Part shown: positions 1 to 6,444 of the stretch, one piece after another
Layout of the letters: each line of letters begins with the position of its first letter
Position numbering within the stretch: position 1 is the stretch's first letter
Assembly: GCA_002309175.1 (NCBI GenBank)
Contig: DBWX01000007.1
Span: forward strand, 60,415 to 75,475
Source: Ruminococcaceae bacterium UBA1227
Lineage (GTDB): Bacteria; Bacillota; Clostridia; Oscillospirales; Acutalibacteraceae
Reading direction: 5' to 3'
DNA: 15,061 bases
The notes under the pieces: model-generated
The model's input: the letters and a program-made list of their open reading frames with translations, nothing else
The model's database searches: none
Told to the model about the DNA's origin: nothing
Made by a program: the position numbers and the translations under genes

Positions 1-54
1 GCCGGCAGGACCGCCGCCTACTACGACAAGGTCAAAATTCAAAACTTTACTCAT
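1..54 (-). CDS. FAD-dependent oxidoreductase, N-terminal fragment
   Basis: The complement of the first 54 bases starts with ATG at position 54 and reads MSKVLNFDLVVVGGGPAG, then leaves the window. The hydrophobic strand followed by G-G-G-P-A-G is the dinucleotide-binding (Rossmann) start of FAD/NAD(P)-dependent oxidoreductases. It lies 1 bp after the stop codon of the upstream GlpA-like gene, so the two are cotranscribed and probably translationally coupled. In many Bacillota a GlpA-like protein is followed by a pyridine-nucleotide-disulfide-type oxidoreductase and then a small DUF1667 protein; this fragment fits the second member of that trio. That placement is inference, since only 18 residues are visible. 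Confidence 0.75.
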   Translation of the reverse strand, partial: MSKVLNFDLVVVGGGPAG

Positions 55-55
55 T

Positions 56-1492
56 TTATTTCGTCCTTTCGTAGATTATTTTTGAGTCTCCGCCGAATTT
101 GCTGATGTCCTCCTTCGGGACGCCAAGCTCTTCAGCAAGGATTTCAAGTACCTTTGATCCGCAGAAACCGCCCTGGCAGCGACCCATGCCGGCGCGTGTG
201 CGGCGTTTTACGCCGTCTATGTCAATTGCGCCTGCGGGAGCCTTTATGGCGTCTCTGATCTCGCCCTCGGTAATTGTTTCGCAGCGGCAGATGACGCGTG
301 CGTATGCGGGATTCTCCGCGATGAGAGCTTCCTGTTTCTCGGGCGGGAGTTCACGGAATACGACGGGAGCCTTGCGGCTCGGGTTCCAGCCGGATTTTTC
401 GGCCGGTTTTCCGATTGTGTTTATAACCATCTCCTCGACATACTCCGCGATGGCGGGGGATGAGGCGAGTCCGGGTGACTCGATGCCTATGAGGTTGATG
501 AATTTATCGTTGCCCTTTGCGGGAGTGATGATGAAGTCATCGTCAACATGGTGTGCGCGGATGCCGGCGAAAGATGTAATCATGTCGCGTGTTGAGACCT
601 GCGGTACGGACTTCTGGGCCGTAGCGAAAATCTGGCGGAGAGCGCCTACGCGGACTGACATGTCGTCGACATCGTCAACATTGACGGATGAGGGACCTAC
701 GAGAATGTTGTGGTGGCAGGAGGGGGTTACGAGAACGCCCTTGCCCATCTCGTTCGGGCACTGGAATATGGTGTGTGAACAGGTGTCTGCGCATGAGCGG
801 TCAAGAAGTCCGTACTCACCGAGACGTCCGATTACTTCATATTCCTCGCCGTTGAACTTCTTTGCGATTTCGGCTGCGCCGAGACCGGCGGCGTTGATTA
901 CGAGTTTGGCCTCAACCTTGCAGCCGCAGGGTTTCGAGAGTGTGAATATGCCGTCAGCAAAGGTTATTTTGTCAACAATGAAATTGCGGTAGAGTTCAAC
1001 GCCGTTGCCGCAGGCGCATTCCGCTGCGGCTATTGCGAGCTCGTAGGGACTTACGATACCCGCGCTCTTTGCCCAAAGGGCGCCCTTGGCTTCCTCGGAA
1101 ATATTGGGCTCGAGCTCGCGCAGCTTCGCCGCGTCGATAATCTCCATGTCAGGAACACCGTTTGTAATGCCGCGATCGTAGAGAATTCTCAGATGCTCGA
1201 GTTCTTTGTCATTGAATGCCACTACGAGAGAACCATTCTTCTCGTAGGGGACATAAAGGACCTTGCAGAGGTCCTCCATTAAAGCGCAGCCCCTGACATT
1301 GAGCTTGGCTTTCATTGTACCGGACTGCGCGTCGAAACCCGCGTGAACGATACCGCTGTTGGCTTTGGTGGTGCCCATTGCAACGTCAGCGGTCTTTTCG
1401 ATGAGGGCGACTTTTATGTCGTACTTCGAAAAGGCCCTGGCGATGAGTGTGCCTACAACACCGGCGCCGATGATGGCTACATCGTAAACCAT
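56..1492 (-). CDS. GlpA-like FAD/[2Fe-2S] dehydrogenase (DAO + BFD domains)
   Basis: A 478-residue flavoprotein of the D-amino-acid oxidase (DAO) fold, related to anaerobic glycerol-3-phosphate dehydrogenase GlpA and L-2-hydroxyglutarate oxidase. The FAD-binding G-A-G-V-V-G lies at residues 9-14, followed by the E-K pair ending the second strand at 32-33. The K-A-N-S-G-I-V-H-A-G segment (43-52) is typical of this class. A second FAD-contacting stretch with S-P-G-L is at 339-342. The C-terminus carries a BFD-like [2Fe-2S] domain with C402, C404, C439 and C444 (C-R-C, then C-Q-G-G-F-C). I chose the ATG at 1492 rather than the in-frame one at 1522 because GGAAGGAG sits 7 nt before it and the fold starts there. 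It is the first gene of a minus-strand operon. The likely role is oxidising a hydroxy-substrate such as glycerol-3-phosphate and passing electrons to the partner flavoprotein; the substrate is not proven. It is a diverged paralog of the gene at 6445-8022. Confidence 0.88.
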   Translation of the reverse strand: MVYDVAIIGAGVVGTLIARAFSKYDIKVALIEKTADVAMGTTKANSGIVHAGFDAQSGTMKAKLNVRGCALMEDLCKVLYVPYEKNGSLVVAFNDKELEHLRILYDRGITNGVPDMEIIDAAKLRELEPNISEEAKGALWAKSAGIVSPYELAIAAAECACGNGVELYRNFIVDKITFADGIFTLSKPCGCKVEAKLVINAAGLGAAEIAKKFNGEEYEVIGRLGEYGLLDRSCADTCSHTIFQCPNEMGKGVLVTPSCHHNILVGPSSVNVDDVDDMSVRVGALRQIFATAQKSVPQVSTRDMITSFAGIRAHHVDDDFIITPAKGNDKFINLIGIESPGLASSPAIAEYVEEMVINTIGKPAEKSGWNPSRKAPVVFRELPPEKQEALIAENPAYARVICRCETITEGEIRDAIKAPAGAIDIDGVKRRTRAGMGRCQGGFCGSKVLEILAEELGVPKEDISKFGGDSKIIYERTK

Positions 1493-1529
1493 ATCATTAC
1501 TCCTTCCGGATAAAATAATCACAAATTAA

Positions 1530-1538
1530 ATTATAACA
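1530..1538 (-). promoter_or_regulatory. Extended -10 promoter of the GlpA-like operon
   Basis: On the minus strand the sequence reads TGTTATAAT, a consensus extended -10 element (TG-n-TATAAT) with a perfect TATAAT at 1535-1530. The -35 region around 1553-1558 is poor, which is usual for extended -10 promoters. It would give a leader of roughly 30 nt before the Shine-Dalgarno site of the gene starting at 1492. Confidence 0.6.
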
Positions 1539-1556
1539 TATATTTTTAAGGCATTT

Positions 1557-1613
1557 TGCACACATTTTTCGGGTTGCCTTTGTGCATAACGCAGACCTTG
1601 TACAAACATGTTT
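1557..1613. promoter_or_regulatory. Cluster of palindromes in the divergent promoter region (putative operators)
   Basis: Between the two divergent promoters are TTGTACAA (1598-1605) and AAACATGTTT (1604-1613), two perfect palindromes overlapping by two bases, and TGCACA (1557-1562) paired with TGTGCA (1581-1586) as an inverted repeat with an 18-nt centre. They lie just upstream of both promoters, where a shared regulator could act on the GlpA-like operon and the fumarase operon. No regulator gene sits next to them, so the assignment is inference. Short palindromes also occur by chance in AT-rich DNA. Confidence 0.35.
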
Positions 1614-1620
1614 TTACCCT

Positions 1621-1650
1621 TTGACATTTTAATAGTTTATAATGTAAAAT
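1621..1650 (+). promoter_or_regulatory. Promoter of the hydrolase-fumarase-reductase operon
   Basis: A consensus -35 TTGACA (1621-1626) is followed after 18 bp by TAAAAT (1645-1650, five of six matches to TATAAT). A perfect TATAAT also lies at 1638-1643, but only 11 bp from the TTGACA, too close to act with it. Transcription would start near 1657, some 40 nt before the first start codon. Confidence 0.6.
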
Positions 1651-1696
1651 TCTCTTGTTTGTTATTTTTTTCACGAACAAAAAAGGAGGAATCTCA

Positions 1697-2653
1697 ATGT
1701 CAATCGAATCCACAGTCCTGGGTCTCATCTTCAACGTTGACAACTGGGCAAAAAAACCGTTCATCGACCTGCGCGGAAAGTTCCCGGGCGTAAAGGACGA
1801 GTACGATATCACTTTCTGTGATGAAAATCCCGTGGTCTGCAAGGCTGACCTTCATTATCCGGTCTCGGCAGAGGGCAAGTACCCCGTACTTCTCAACATC
1901 CACGGCGGCGGCTGGATTATCGGCGATAAGTCGAACAGCACGAGCTACTGTCTTCAGGTTGCCGATTCGGGCTTCTTCGTAATGAACATAAACTACGGTA
2001 TGCCCGAGAAGATTGCCAACCCGCTCTTCAACAGCGTTGACCCGAAAGAGACGCACAGCGCGGACTGGCTCTGGCCCTATCCGATTCAGACTCACTTCAA
2101 GGCCATGAAATGGCTTGAGGAGAACGCAGAGAAATACAATCTCGACCTCTCCAAAGTTTTCGTCTCAGGTGACTCTGCCGGTTCCCATATGGCAGGCGTT
2201 GTCGCTGCATGCTTCTGCGACGACAAATACGCTGAGGCTCTCGGAGTTGAGAAGCCCTCCTTTGTTCCGAAGGGTTATATACTCAACTGCGGTATCTACA
2301 AGGTCTCAATCTACGAGCATATTCCGATCGGCCGCGTAATGATGCAGCGTTTTACCGGCTACAAGAATATCAAGGAGTGCCCGCTCTATGCCGAGCTCAA
2401 TCCCATTCCTTACATAAACGAGAAGGCCGGCAACGTGCTCGTATGCAAGGGACAGTTTGATATTATGACGCTTCTTCAGTCTGACATGATGAAGAAGAGA
2501 CTTGATCAGGTGGGTGCGAAGGGCGACCTCTATGTCGGCCGCGGATTCCCGCTTGCAACATTCCATGATTTCATGTTCCTCACTTTTACAAAGCACTCAA
2601 AGGACTGCATGAAATATACAACTGACTGGCTTGCTGAAAAAGCCGCTGAATAA
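1697..2653 (+). CDS. Alpha/beta hydrolase, HSL-type (esterase/lipase-like)
   Basis: A 318-residue hydrolase of the hormone-sensitive-lipase (alpha/beta hydrolase fold-3) group. The oxyanion-hole motif H-G-G-G-W is at residues 69-73. The nucleophile elbow G-D-S-A-G-S-H is at 158-164 with Ser160 as the predicted nucleophile. The likely acid is Asp255 (G-Q-F-D) and the likely base His290 (T-F-H-D), so the catalytic triad looks complete. No signal peptide is evident, so it is probably cytoplasmic. The ATG at 1697 is preceded by AAGGAGGA at a good distance, which rules out the in-frame ATG at 1655 lying upstream of the ribosome site. It opens the operon, with only 14 bp to the fumarase gene. Family members cleave carboxyl esters; the natural substrate cannot be read from the sequence, though an ester or lactone yielding a substrate for the downstream enzymes is possible. 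Confidence 0.85.
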   Translation: MSIESTVLGLIFNVDNWAKKPFIDLRGKFPGVKDEYDITFCDENPVVCKADLHYPVSAEGKYPVLLNIHGGGWIIGDKSNSTSYCLQVADSGFFVMNINYGMPEKIANPLFNSVDPKETHSADWLWPYPIQTHFKAMKWLEENAEKYNLDLSKVFVSGDSAGSHMAGVVAACFCDDKYAEALGVEKPSFVPKGYILNCGIYKVSIYEHIPIGRVMMQRFTGYKNIKECPLYAELNPIPYINEKAGNVLVCKGQFDIMTLLQSDMMKKRLDQVGAKGDLYVGRGFPLATFHDFMFLTFTKHSKDCMKYTTDWLAEKAAE

Positions 2654-2667
2654 GAAAGGAAACAAAA

Positions 2668-4053
2668 ATGGCAGATCAGGAATACAGAATTGAGCACGAC
2701 TCACTCGGTGAGATGAAAGTGCCCGCAGACAAATATTGGGCGGCCCAGACACAGCGCTCCCATGAAAATTTCGAAATAGGCGTCGGCATTGAGACAATGC
2801 CCGGCGAGATAATCCATGCTTTCGGTATCCTCAAGAAGGCTGCGGCGATGGCGAACAACGAGCTCAACTCAGCCAAGATGACCGACAGAAAACTTGAGGT
2901 TATCACAGAGGCCTGTGATGAGGTCATCGCAGGAAAACTCAACGACAATTTCCCGCTCGTTGTCTGGCAGACCGGATCGGGAACACAGTCGAACATGAAC
3001 ACAAATGAAGTTATCGCAAACAGAGCAAACGCCATCGCCGGCGAGAAACTCTGTCATCCCAATGACGACGTAAACATGTCCCAGTCCTCAAACGACACAT
3101 TCCCGACGGCAATGCATATCGCCGCTGTCCTGGCAGTTGAGGACAAGCTCATTCCCGCAGCGCTCGACCTCATCGATGAATTCAAGCGCCTCGAGAAGGA
3201 GAATGAGGGCATCGTAAAATCAGGCCGTACACATCTTCAGGACGCCGTGCCCATAAGCTTTTCTCAGGAGATTTCCGGCTGGCGCTCATCCCTCGAGAAG
3301 GATGTTGAGCTCCTGAAACTCACCGTTGAACCGCTCAAGGCTCTCGCTCTCGGCGGCACGGCTGTAGGTACCGGACTTAATGCTCCCAAGGGCTTTGACA
3401 CAAAGGTTGCTGACAAGGTTTCCGAACTCACAGGCAAGAAATTCGTGACTGCCGAGAACAAGTTCCATGCTCTCACTTCCAAGGATGAGATTGTTGTTGC
3501 CCACGGTGCCGTCAAGGCCATGGCCTGCGATATGATGAAGATCGCAAACGATATCCGCTGGCTTGCTTCGGGCCCCCGCGTAGGTCTCGGAGAGATAGTC
3601 ATACCGGCAAACGAACCCGGCTCATCCATCATGCCCGGCAAGGTCAATCCCACACAGTGTGAGCAGGTTACCATGGTGGCTGTTCAGGTTATCGGCAACG
3701 ACGTTGCGGTTGGCATGGGCGCATCCCAGGGCAACTTCGAACTCAACGTATTCATGCCCGTCATGGCATATAACTTCCTTCAGTCTGCGAGACTCCTTGC
3801 CGAGTCAATCGTATCATTCCGCACGAAGTGCGTATACGGTATCACCGCAAACAGGGAAAAGATGCATGACAATCTTCATAATTCACTCATGCTTGTCACT
3901 GCTCTCAACCCTTACATCGGTTATGAGAATGCCGCCAAGACTTCACACCTGGCCTTTGAAGAGAATATCTCCCTGAAAGAGGCCTGTGTACGTCTCGGAT
4001 TCCTTACACCGGAGAAATTCGATGAGGTCTTCCATCCGGAAGAGATGATCTGA
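2668..4053 (+). CDS. fumC: Fumarate hydratase, class II
   Basis: A 461-residue class II fumarase interconverting L-malate and fumarate in the cytoplasm, normally as a homotetramer. The fumarase/aspartase superfamily signature G-S-S-I-M-P-G-K-V-N-P is at residues 318-328. Other landmarks are T-G-S-G-T-Q-S-N-M-N (102-111), the S-S-N-D-T-F-P-T segment (140-147) and G-R-T-H-L-Q-D-A (186-193) holding the active-site His189. Ser319 in the mobile loop matches the catalytic serine of E. coli FumC. Length is normal for the family. Aspartase (AspA) shares the signature, but the overall sequence, including N-F-E-I-G and the T-H-L-Q-D-A form, is FumC-like. The start has AAAGGA upstream. It is the second gene of the operon, directly before the iron-sulfur and flavoprotein subunits, so it most likely supplies fumarate for reduction. 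It needs no iron-sulfur cluster, unlike the class I fumarases common in anaerobes. Confidence 0.95.
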   Translation: MADQEYRIEHDSLGEMKVPADKYWAAQTQRSHENFEIGVGIETMPGEIIHAFGILKKAAAMANNELNSAKMTDRKLEVITEACDEVIAGKLNDNFPLVVWQTGSGTQSNMNTNEVIANRANAIAGEKLCHPNDDVNMSQSSNDTFPTAMHIAAVLAVEDKLIPAALDLIDEFKRLEKENEGIVKSGRTHLQDAVPISFSQEISGWRSSLEKDVELLKLTVEPLKALALGGTAVGTGLNAPKGFDTKVADKVSELTGKKFVTAENKFHALTSKDEIVVAHGAVKAMACDMMKIANDIRWLASGPRVGLGEIVIPANEPGSSIMPGKVNPTQCEQVTMVAVQVIGNDVAVGMGASQGNFELNVFMPVMAYNFLQSARLLAESIVSFRTKCVYGITANREKMHDNLHNSLMLVTALNPYIGYENAAKTSHLAFEENISLKEACVRLGFLTPEKFDEVFHPEEMI

Positions 4054-4076
4054 GCAGGTAAGCCAAGGAGAAATAA

Positions 4077-4766
4077 ATGTCAGAAAACAACGAACCGAAA
4101 ACCATAACAATAAACCTTTACGGCAAACGCTACCGTGTGCCCGACAACATGACAATGCTCAAGGCACTCGAGTATTGCGGCTATGCCCCTACAAGGGGTA
4201 TAGGCTGCCGTCACGGATTCTGCGGCGCCTGTGCCATGGTATACCGCATAAAGGGCGAGAGGCAGCTCCATTACTGTCTCGGCTGCGAAACCCGTGTACA
4301 GGATATGATGTATATCTCGACCATCTCTTATTTCCCGCTTGAAAAGCAGAGCTACAAGCTTGACGAGATAGAGCCGTCGGCAAATATGATCATGCATCTT
4401 TATCCCGAAATCTATTCCTGTGTCAGCTGTAACACATGTACGGCCACATGCACGCAGGGTATTGATGTCATGGGCTATATCCATGACGCGCAGCGCGGCG
4501 ACTTCAAGGCCTGTGCCGAGAAATCATTCAACTGCATTATGTGCAACTGCTGCGCTTCGCGCTGCCCGGCCGGTATTTCACATCCCGAGGTTGCCATGCT
4601 TGCGAGACGTATCAACGGAAGGTATATATCTCCCAAGTCCGAGCACCTTGAAAACCGGGTTGAAGAGGTTAAGCACGGAAATCTCTGCGAAGAGGTCCAC
4701 GCCCTCATAGAGAAGTCCGAAGCAGAACTGCGCGAGCTTTACAACAACCGTGAGATAGAGAAATAA
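4077..4766 (+). CDS. Succinate dehydrogenase/fumarate reductase-like iron-sulfur subunit
   Basis: A 229-residue electron-transfer subunit. The N-terminal domain (about 8-95) is a plant-type [2Fe-2S] ferredoxin fold with C44, C49, C52 and C67 (C-R-H-G-F-C-G-A-C, then C; C70 is a spare). The C-terminal half is a dicluster ferredoxin domain with two complete C-x2-C-x2-C-x3-C motifs: C115/C118/C121/C125 and C153/C156/C159/C163. Classical FrdB/SdhB usually have one [4Fe-4S] and one [3Fe-4S] cluster; here the second motif has all four cysteines, suggesting two [4Fe-4S] clusters. No membrane segment is seen. An AAGGAG lies before the ATG. The gene ends 11 bp before the flavoprotein gene, so the two are almost certainly a complex that moves electrons to or from the FAD site. 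The electron donor is not identified by sequence. Confidence 0.88.
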   Translation: MSENNEPKTITINLYGKRYRVPDNMTMLKALEYCGYAPTRGIGCRHGFCGACAMVYRIKGERQLHYCLGCETRVQDMMYISTISYFPLEKQSYKLDEIEPSANMIMHLYPEIYSCVSCNTCTATCTQGIDVMGYIHDAQRGDFKACAEKSFNCIMCNCCASRCPAGISHPEVAMLARRINGRYISPKSEHLENRVEEVKHGNLCEEVHALIEKSEAELRELYNNREIEK

Positions 4767-4777
4767 GGAGCGTTCAC

Positions 4778-6427
4778 ATGTATCCCGAATACTTACAGTT
4801 ATCCCTTGAAAAAGTAGCGGAGAAGCGTGAAGAAAACATCGCTTTTCAGCCTGAAAGAATGACGGCTGACGAGAAAGAGACACTCCTTCAGGGCTATCAT
4901 CCGGACTACCGCAAGGACCAGTATACCGAGCTTCGTGCGGGCGCAAACAAAGGGGAGTTCGTAAACTCCGAGCTCGCAGAGACTCTCATGGGCCGTGCGC
5001 GTGTTCACGCGTCCGACCTCGATTTGAACAATGTTGACTACGATGTCGATGTGCTGATTATAGGCGCCGGAGGCGCCGGCTGCGCCGCCGCAATTGAGGC
5101 GGATGAGGCCGGGGCCGACGTCCTCATGGCCACGAAGCTTCGCCTCGGCGACGCCAACACGATGATGGCCGAGGGCGGCATCCAGGGTGCGACGAAGCCT
5201 GGCGACTCGCCGGCTCAGCACTTCCTTGATGCCTACGGCGGAGGCCATTATCTCGGCAAGAAAGAGCTTGTCTATAAGCTCGTCACCGAGGCTCCCGAAT
5301 GCTTCAAGTGGCTCTCGGACCTCGGCGTAGAATTCGACAAGGAAGAGGACGGCACAATGATTGCCATCCACGGCGGCGGAACATCTCGCAAGCGTATGCA
5401 CGCGGCGAAGGACTACACCGGCGCCGAAATAATGCGTACCCTCAGGGATGAGACGAGATGCCGCCGCATACCCTGTCTCAACTACGCCGCAGTTATCGAA
5501 CTCGTCCGTGACGAGGGAGGAAACATCGGCGGCGCAATCCTCGTAAATACAAATACAAAGGAACTCAAGGTGGTCCGCGCAAAGACAACCATCATCACCA
5601 CCGGCGGTTCGGGACGTCTCCATATTCAGGGCTTCCCGACTTCAAACCACCACGGCGCGACCGCTGACGGACTGGTACTCGCTTACCGCGTCGGCGCACC
5701 GCTTCTCTTCGCGGACACCATGCAGTATCATCCGACCGGTGCGGCCTATCCCGAGCAGATTCTCGGAGCGCTCGTCACTGAGAAGGTCCGCGGCCTCGGC
5801 GCGAAACTCGTAAATGCCGAGGGCGAGGTATTCATGCATCCCCTTGAGACCCGTGACGTCGCTGCGGCATCTGTAATCCGTGAGTGCAGCCGCGGTCTCG
5901 GTCTCGACATACAGGGCGGGGGTCAGGCCGTATGGCTCGACACCCCGATGATAGAAAAGATTCACGGTGAAGGCACAATAGTCTCCAAGATTCCCGGCAT
6001 GTTCAAGATGTTCAACAAATACGGTATCGACATGCGCAAGGAACCCATCCTCATCTATCCGACCCTCCATTACCAGAACGGCGGAATTGAGATAAATGAG
6101 AAGTGCGAGGTCGCCAATACGACGAACCTTTACGCCGCAGGCGAGGTTGTGGGCGGTATCCACGGCCGCAACCGACTGATGGGTAACTCACTTCTTGACA
6201 TCATCGTCTTCGGCCGTGAGGCAGGCCGTCAGGCCGCTGCCCGCGCAAAGGAGATCGACCATGTCGGAAAACTGAACATCGACCACGTCGCCGAGTTTGA
6301 AAAGGAACTCGCCGATGCCTGGGTTGATACGGGTGTCGTATCACCGAAACTCTTCCCGCATTACAAAGCGGACTTCAGAAACTATCTGCGTACGAGTTTC
6401 TCGAGCGACAGAGCTGACAAGCAGTAG
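4778..6427 (+). CDS. Fumarate reductase/succinate dehydrogenase-like flavoprotein subunit
   Basis: A 549-residue FAD protein of the FrdA/SdhA/NadB superfamily. The FAD-binding G-A-G-G-A-G is at 96-101, the M-A-E-G-G-I-Q-G motif at 130-137, Q-Y-H-P-T-G at 316-321, the catalytic-arginine segment E-T-R-D (Arg359), H-Y-Q-N-G-G at 431-436 and G-G-I-H-G-R-N-R-L at 459-467. The substrate-binding His and Arg residues of fumarate reductases are thus present. Two oddities: the histidine that holds FAD covalently in membrane-type FrdA/SdhA is replaced by Asn127, so the FAD is probably non-covalent as in NadB; and about 85 residues precede the Rossmann fold while the usual C-terminal helical domain is short. 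There is no signal peptide and no anchor subunit next door. Fumarate reduction to succinate is the best call given fumC upstream; L-aspartate oxidase or another enoate reduction is less likely. AAGGAG precedes the ATG. Confidence 0.87.
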   Translation: MYPEYLQLSLEKVAEKREENIAFQPERMTADEKETLLQGYHPDYRKDQYTELRAGANKGEFVNSELAETLMGRARVHASDLDLNNVDYDVDVLIIGAGGAGCAAAIEADEAGADVLMATKLRLGDANTMMAEGGIQGATKPGDSPAQHFLDAYGGGHYLGKKELVYKLVTEAPECFKWLSDLGVEFDKEEDGTMIAIHGGGTSRKRMHAAKDYTGAEIMRTLRDETRCRRIPCLNYAAVIELVRDEGGNIGGAILVNTNTKELKVVRAKTTIITTGGSGRLHIQGFPTSNHHGATADGLVLAYRVGAPLLFADTMQYHPTGAAYPEQILGALVTEKVRGLGAKLVNAEGEVFMHPLETRDVAAASVIRECSRGLGLDIQGGGQAVWLDTPMIEKIHGEGTIVSKIPGMFKMFNKYGIDMRKEPILIYPTLHYQNGGIEINEKCEVANTTNLYAAGEVVGGIHGRNRLMGNSLLDIIVFGREAGRQAAARAKEIDHVGKLNIDHVAEFEKELADAWVDTGVVSPKLFPHYKADFRNYLRTSFSSDRADKQ

Positions 6428-6444
6428 GCGGCGGGAGGTACCAT

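Noticed and set aside
99..992. A 297-codon open frame on the plus strand.
   Set aside because: It lies wholly antisense to the well-supported GlpA-like gene, has no ribosome site and gives a protein rich in Ser, Arg and Pro typical of a shadow frame.
1621..1643. TTGACA and TATAAT as one promoter.
   Set aside because: Both hexamers are perfect but only 11 bp apart; TTGACA with TAAAAT at 1645-1650 (18-bp spacer) is workable and was preferred.
1546..1842. A 98-codon minus-strand open frame across the divergent promoter region.
   Set aside because: It would cover both promoters and overlap the hydrolase gene, and it has no ribosome site or recognisable domain.
4799..5623. A 274-codon minus-strand open frame.
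   Set aside because: It is antisense to the flavoprotein subunit gene and matches no family I recognise; long antisense frames are common in this base composition.
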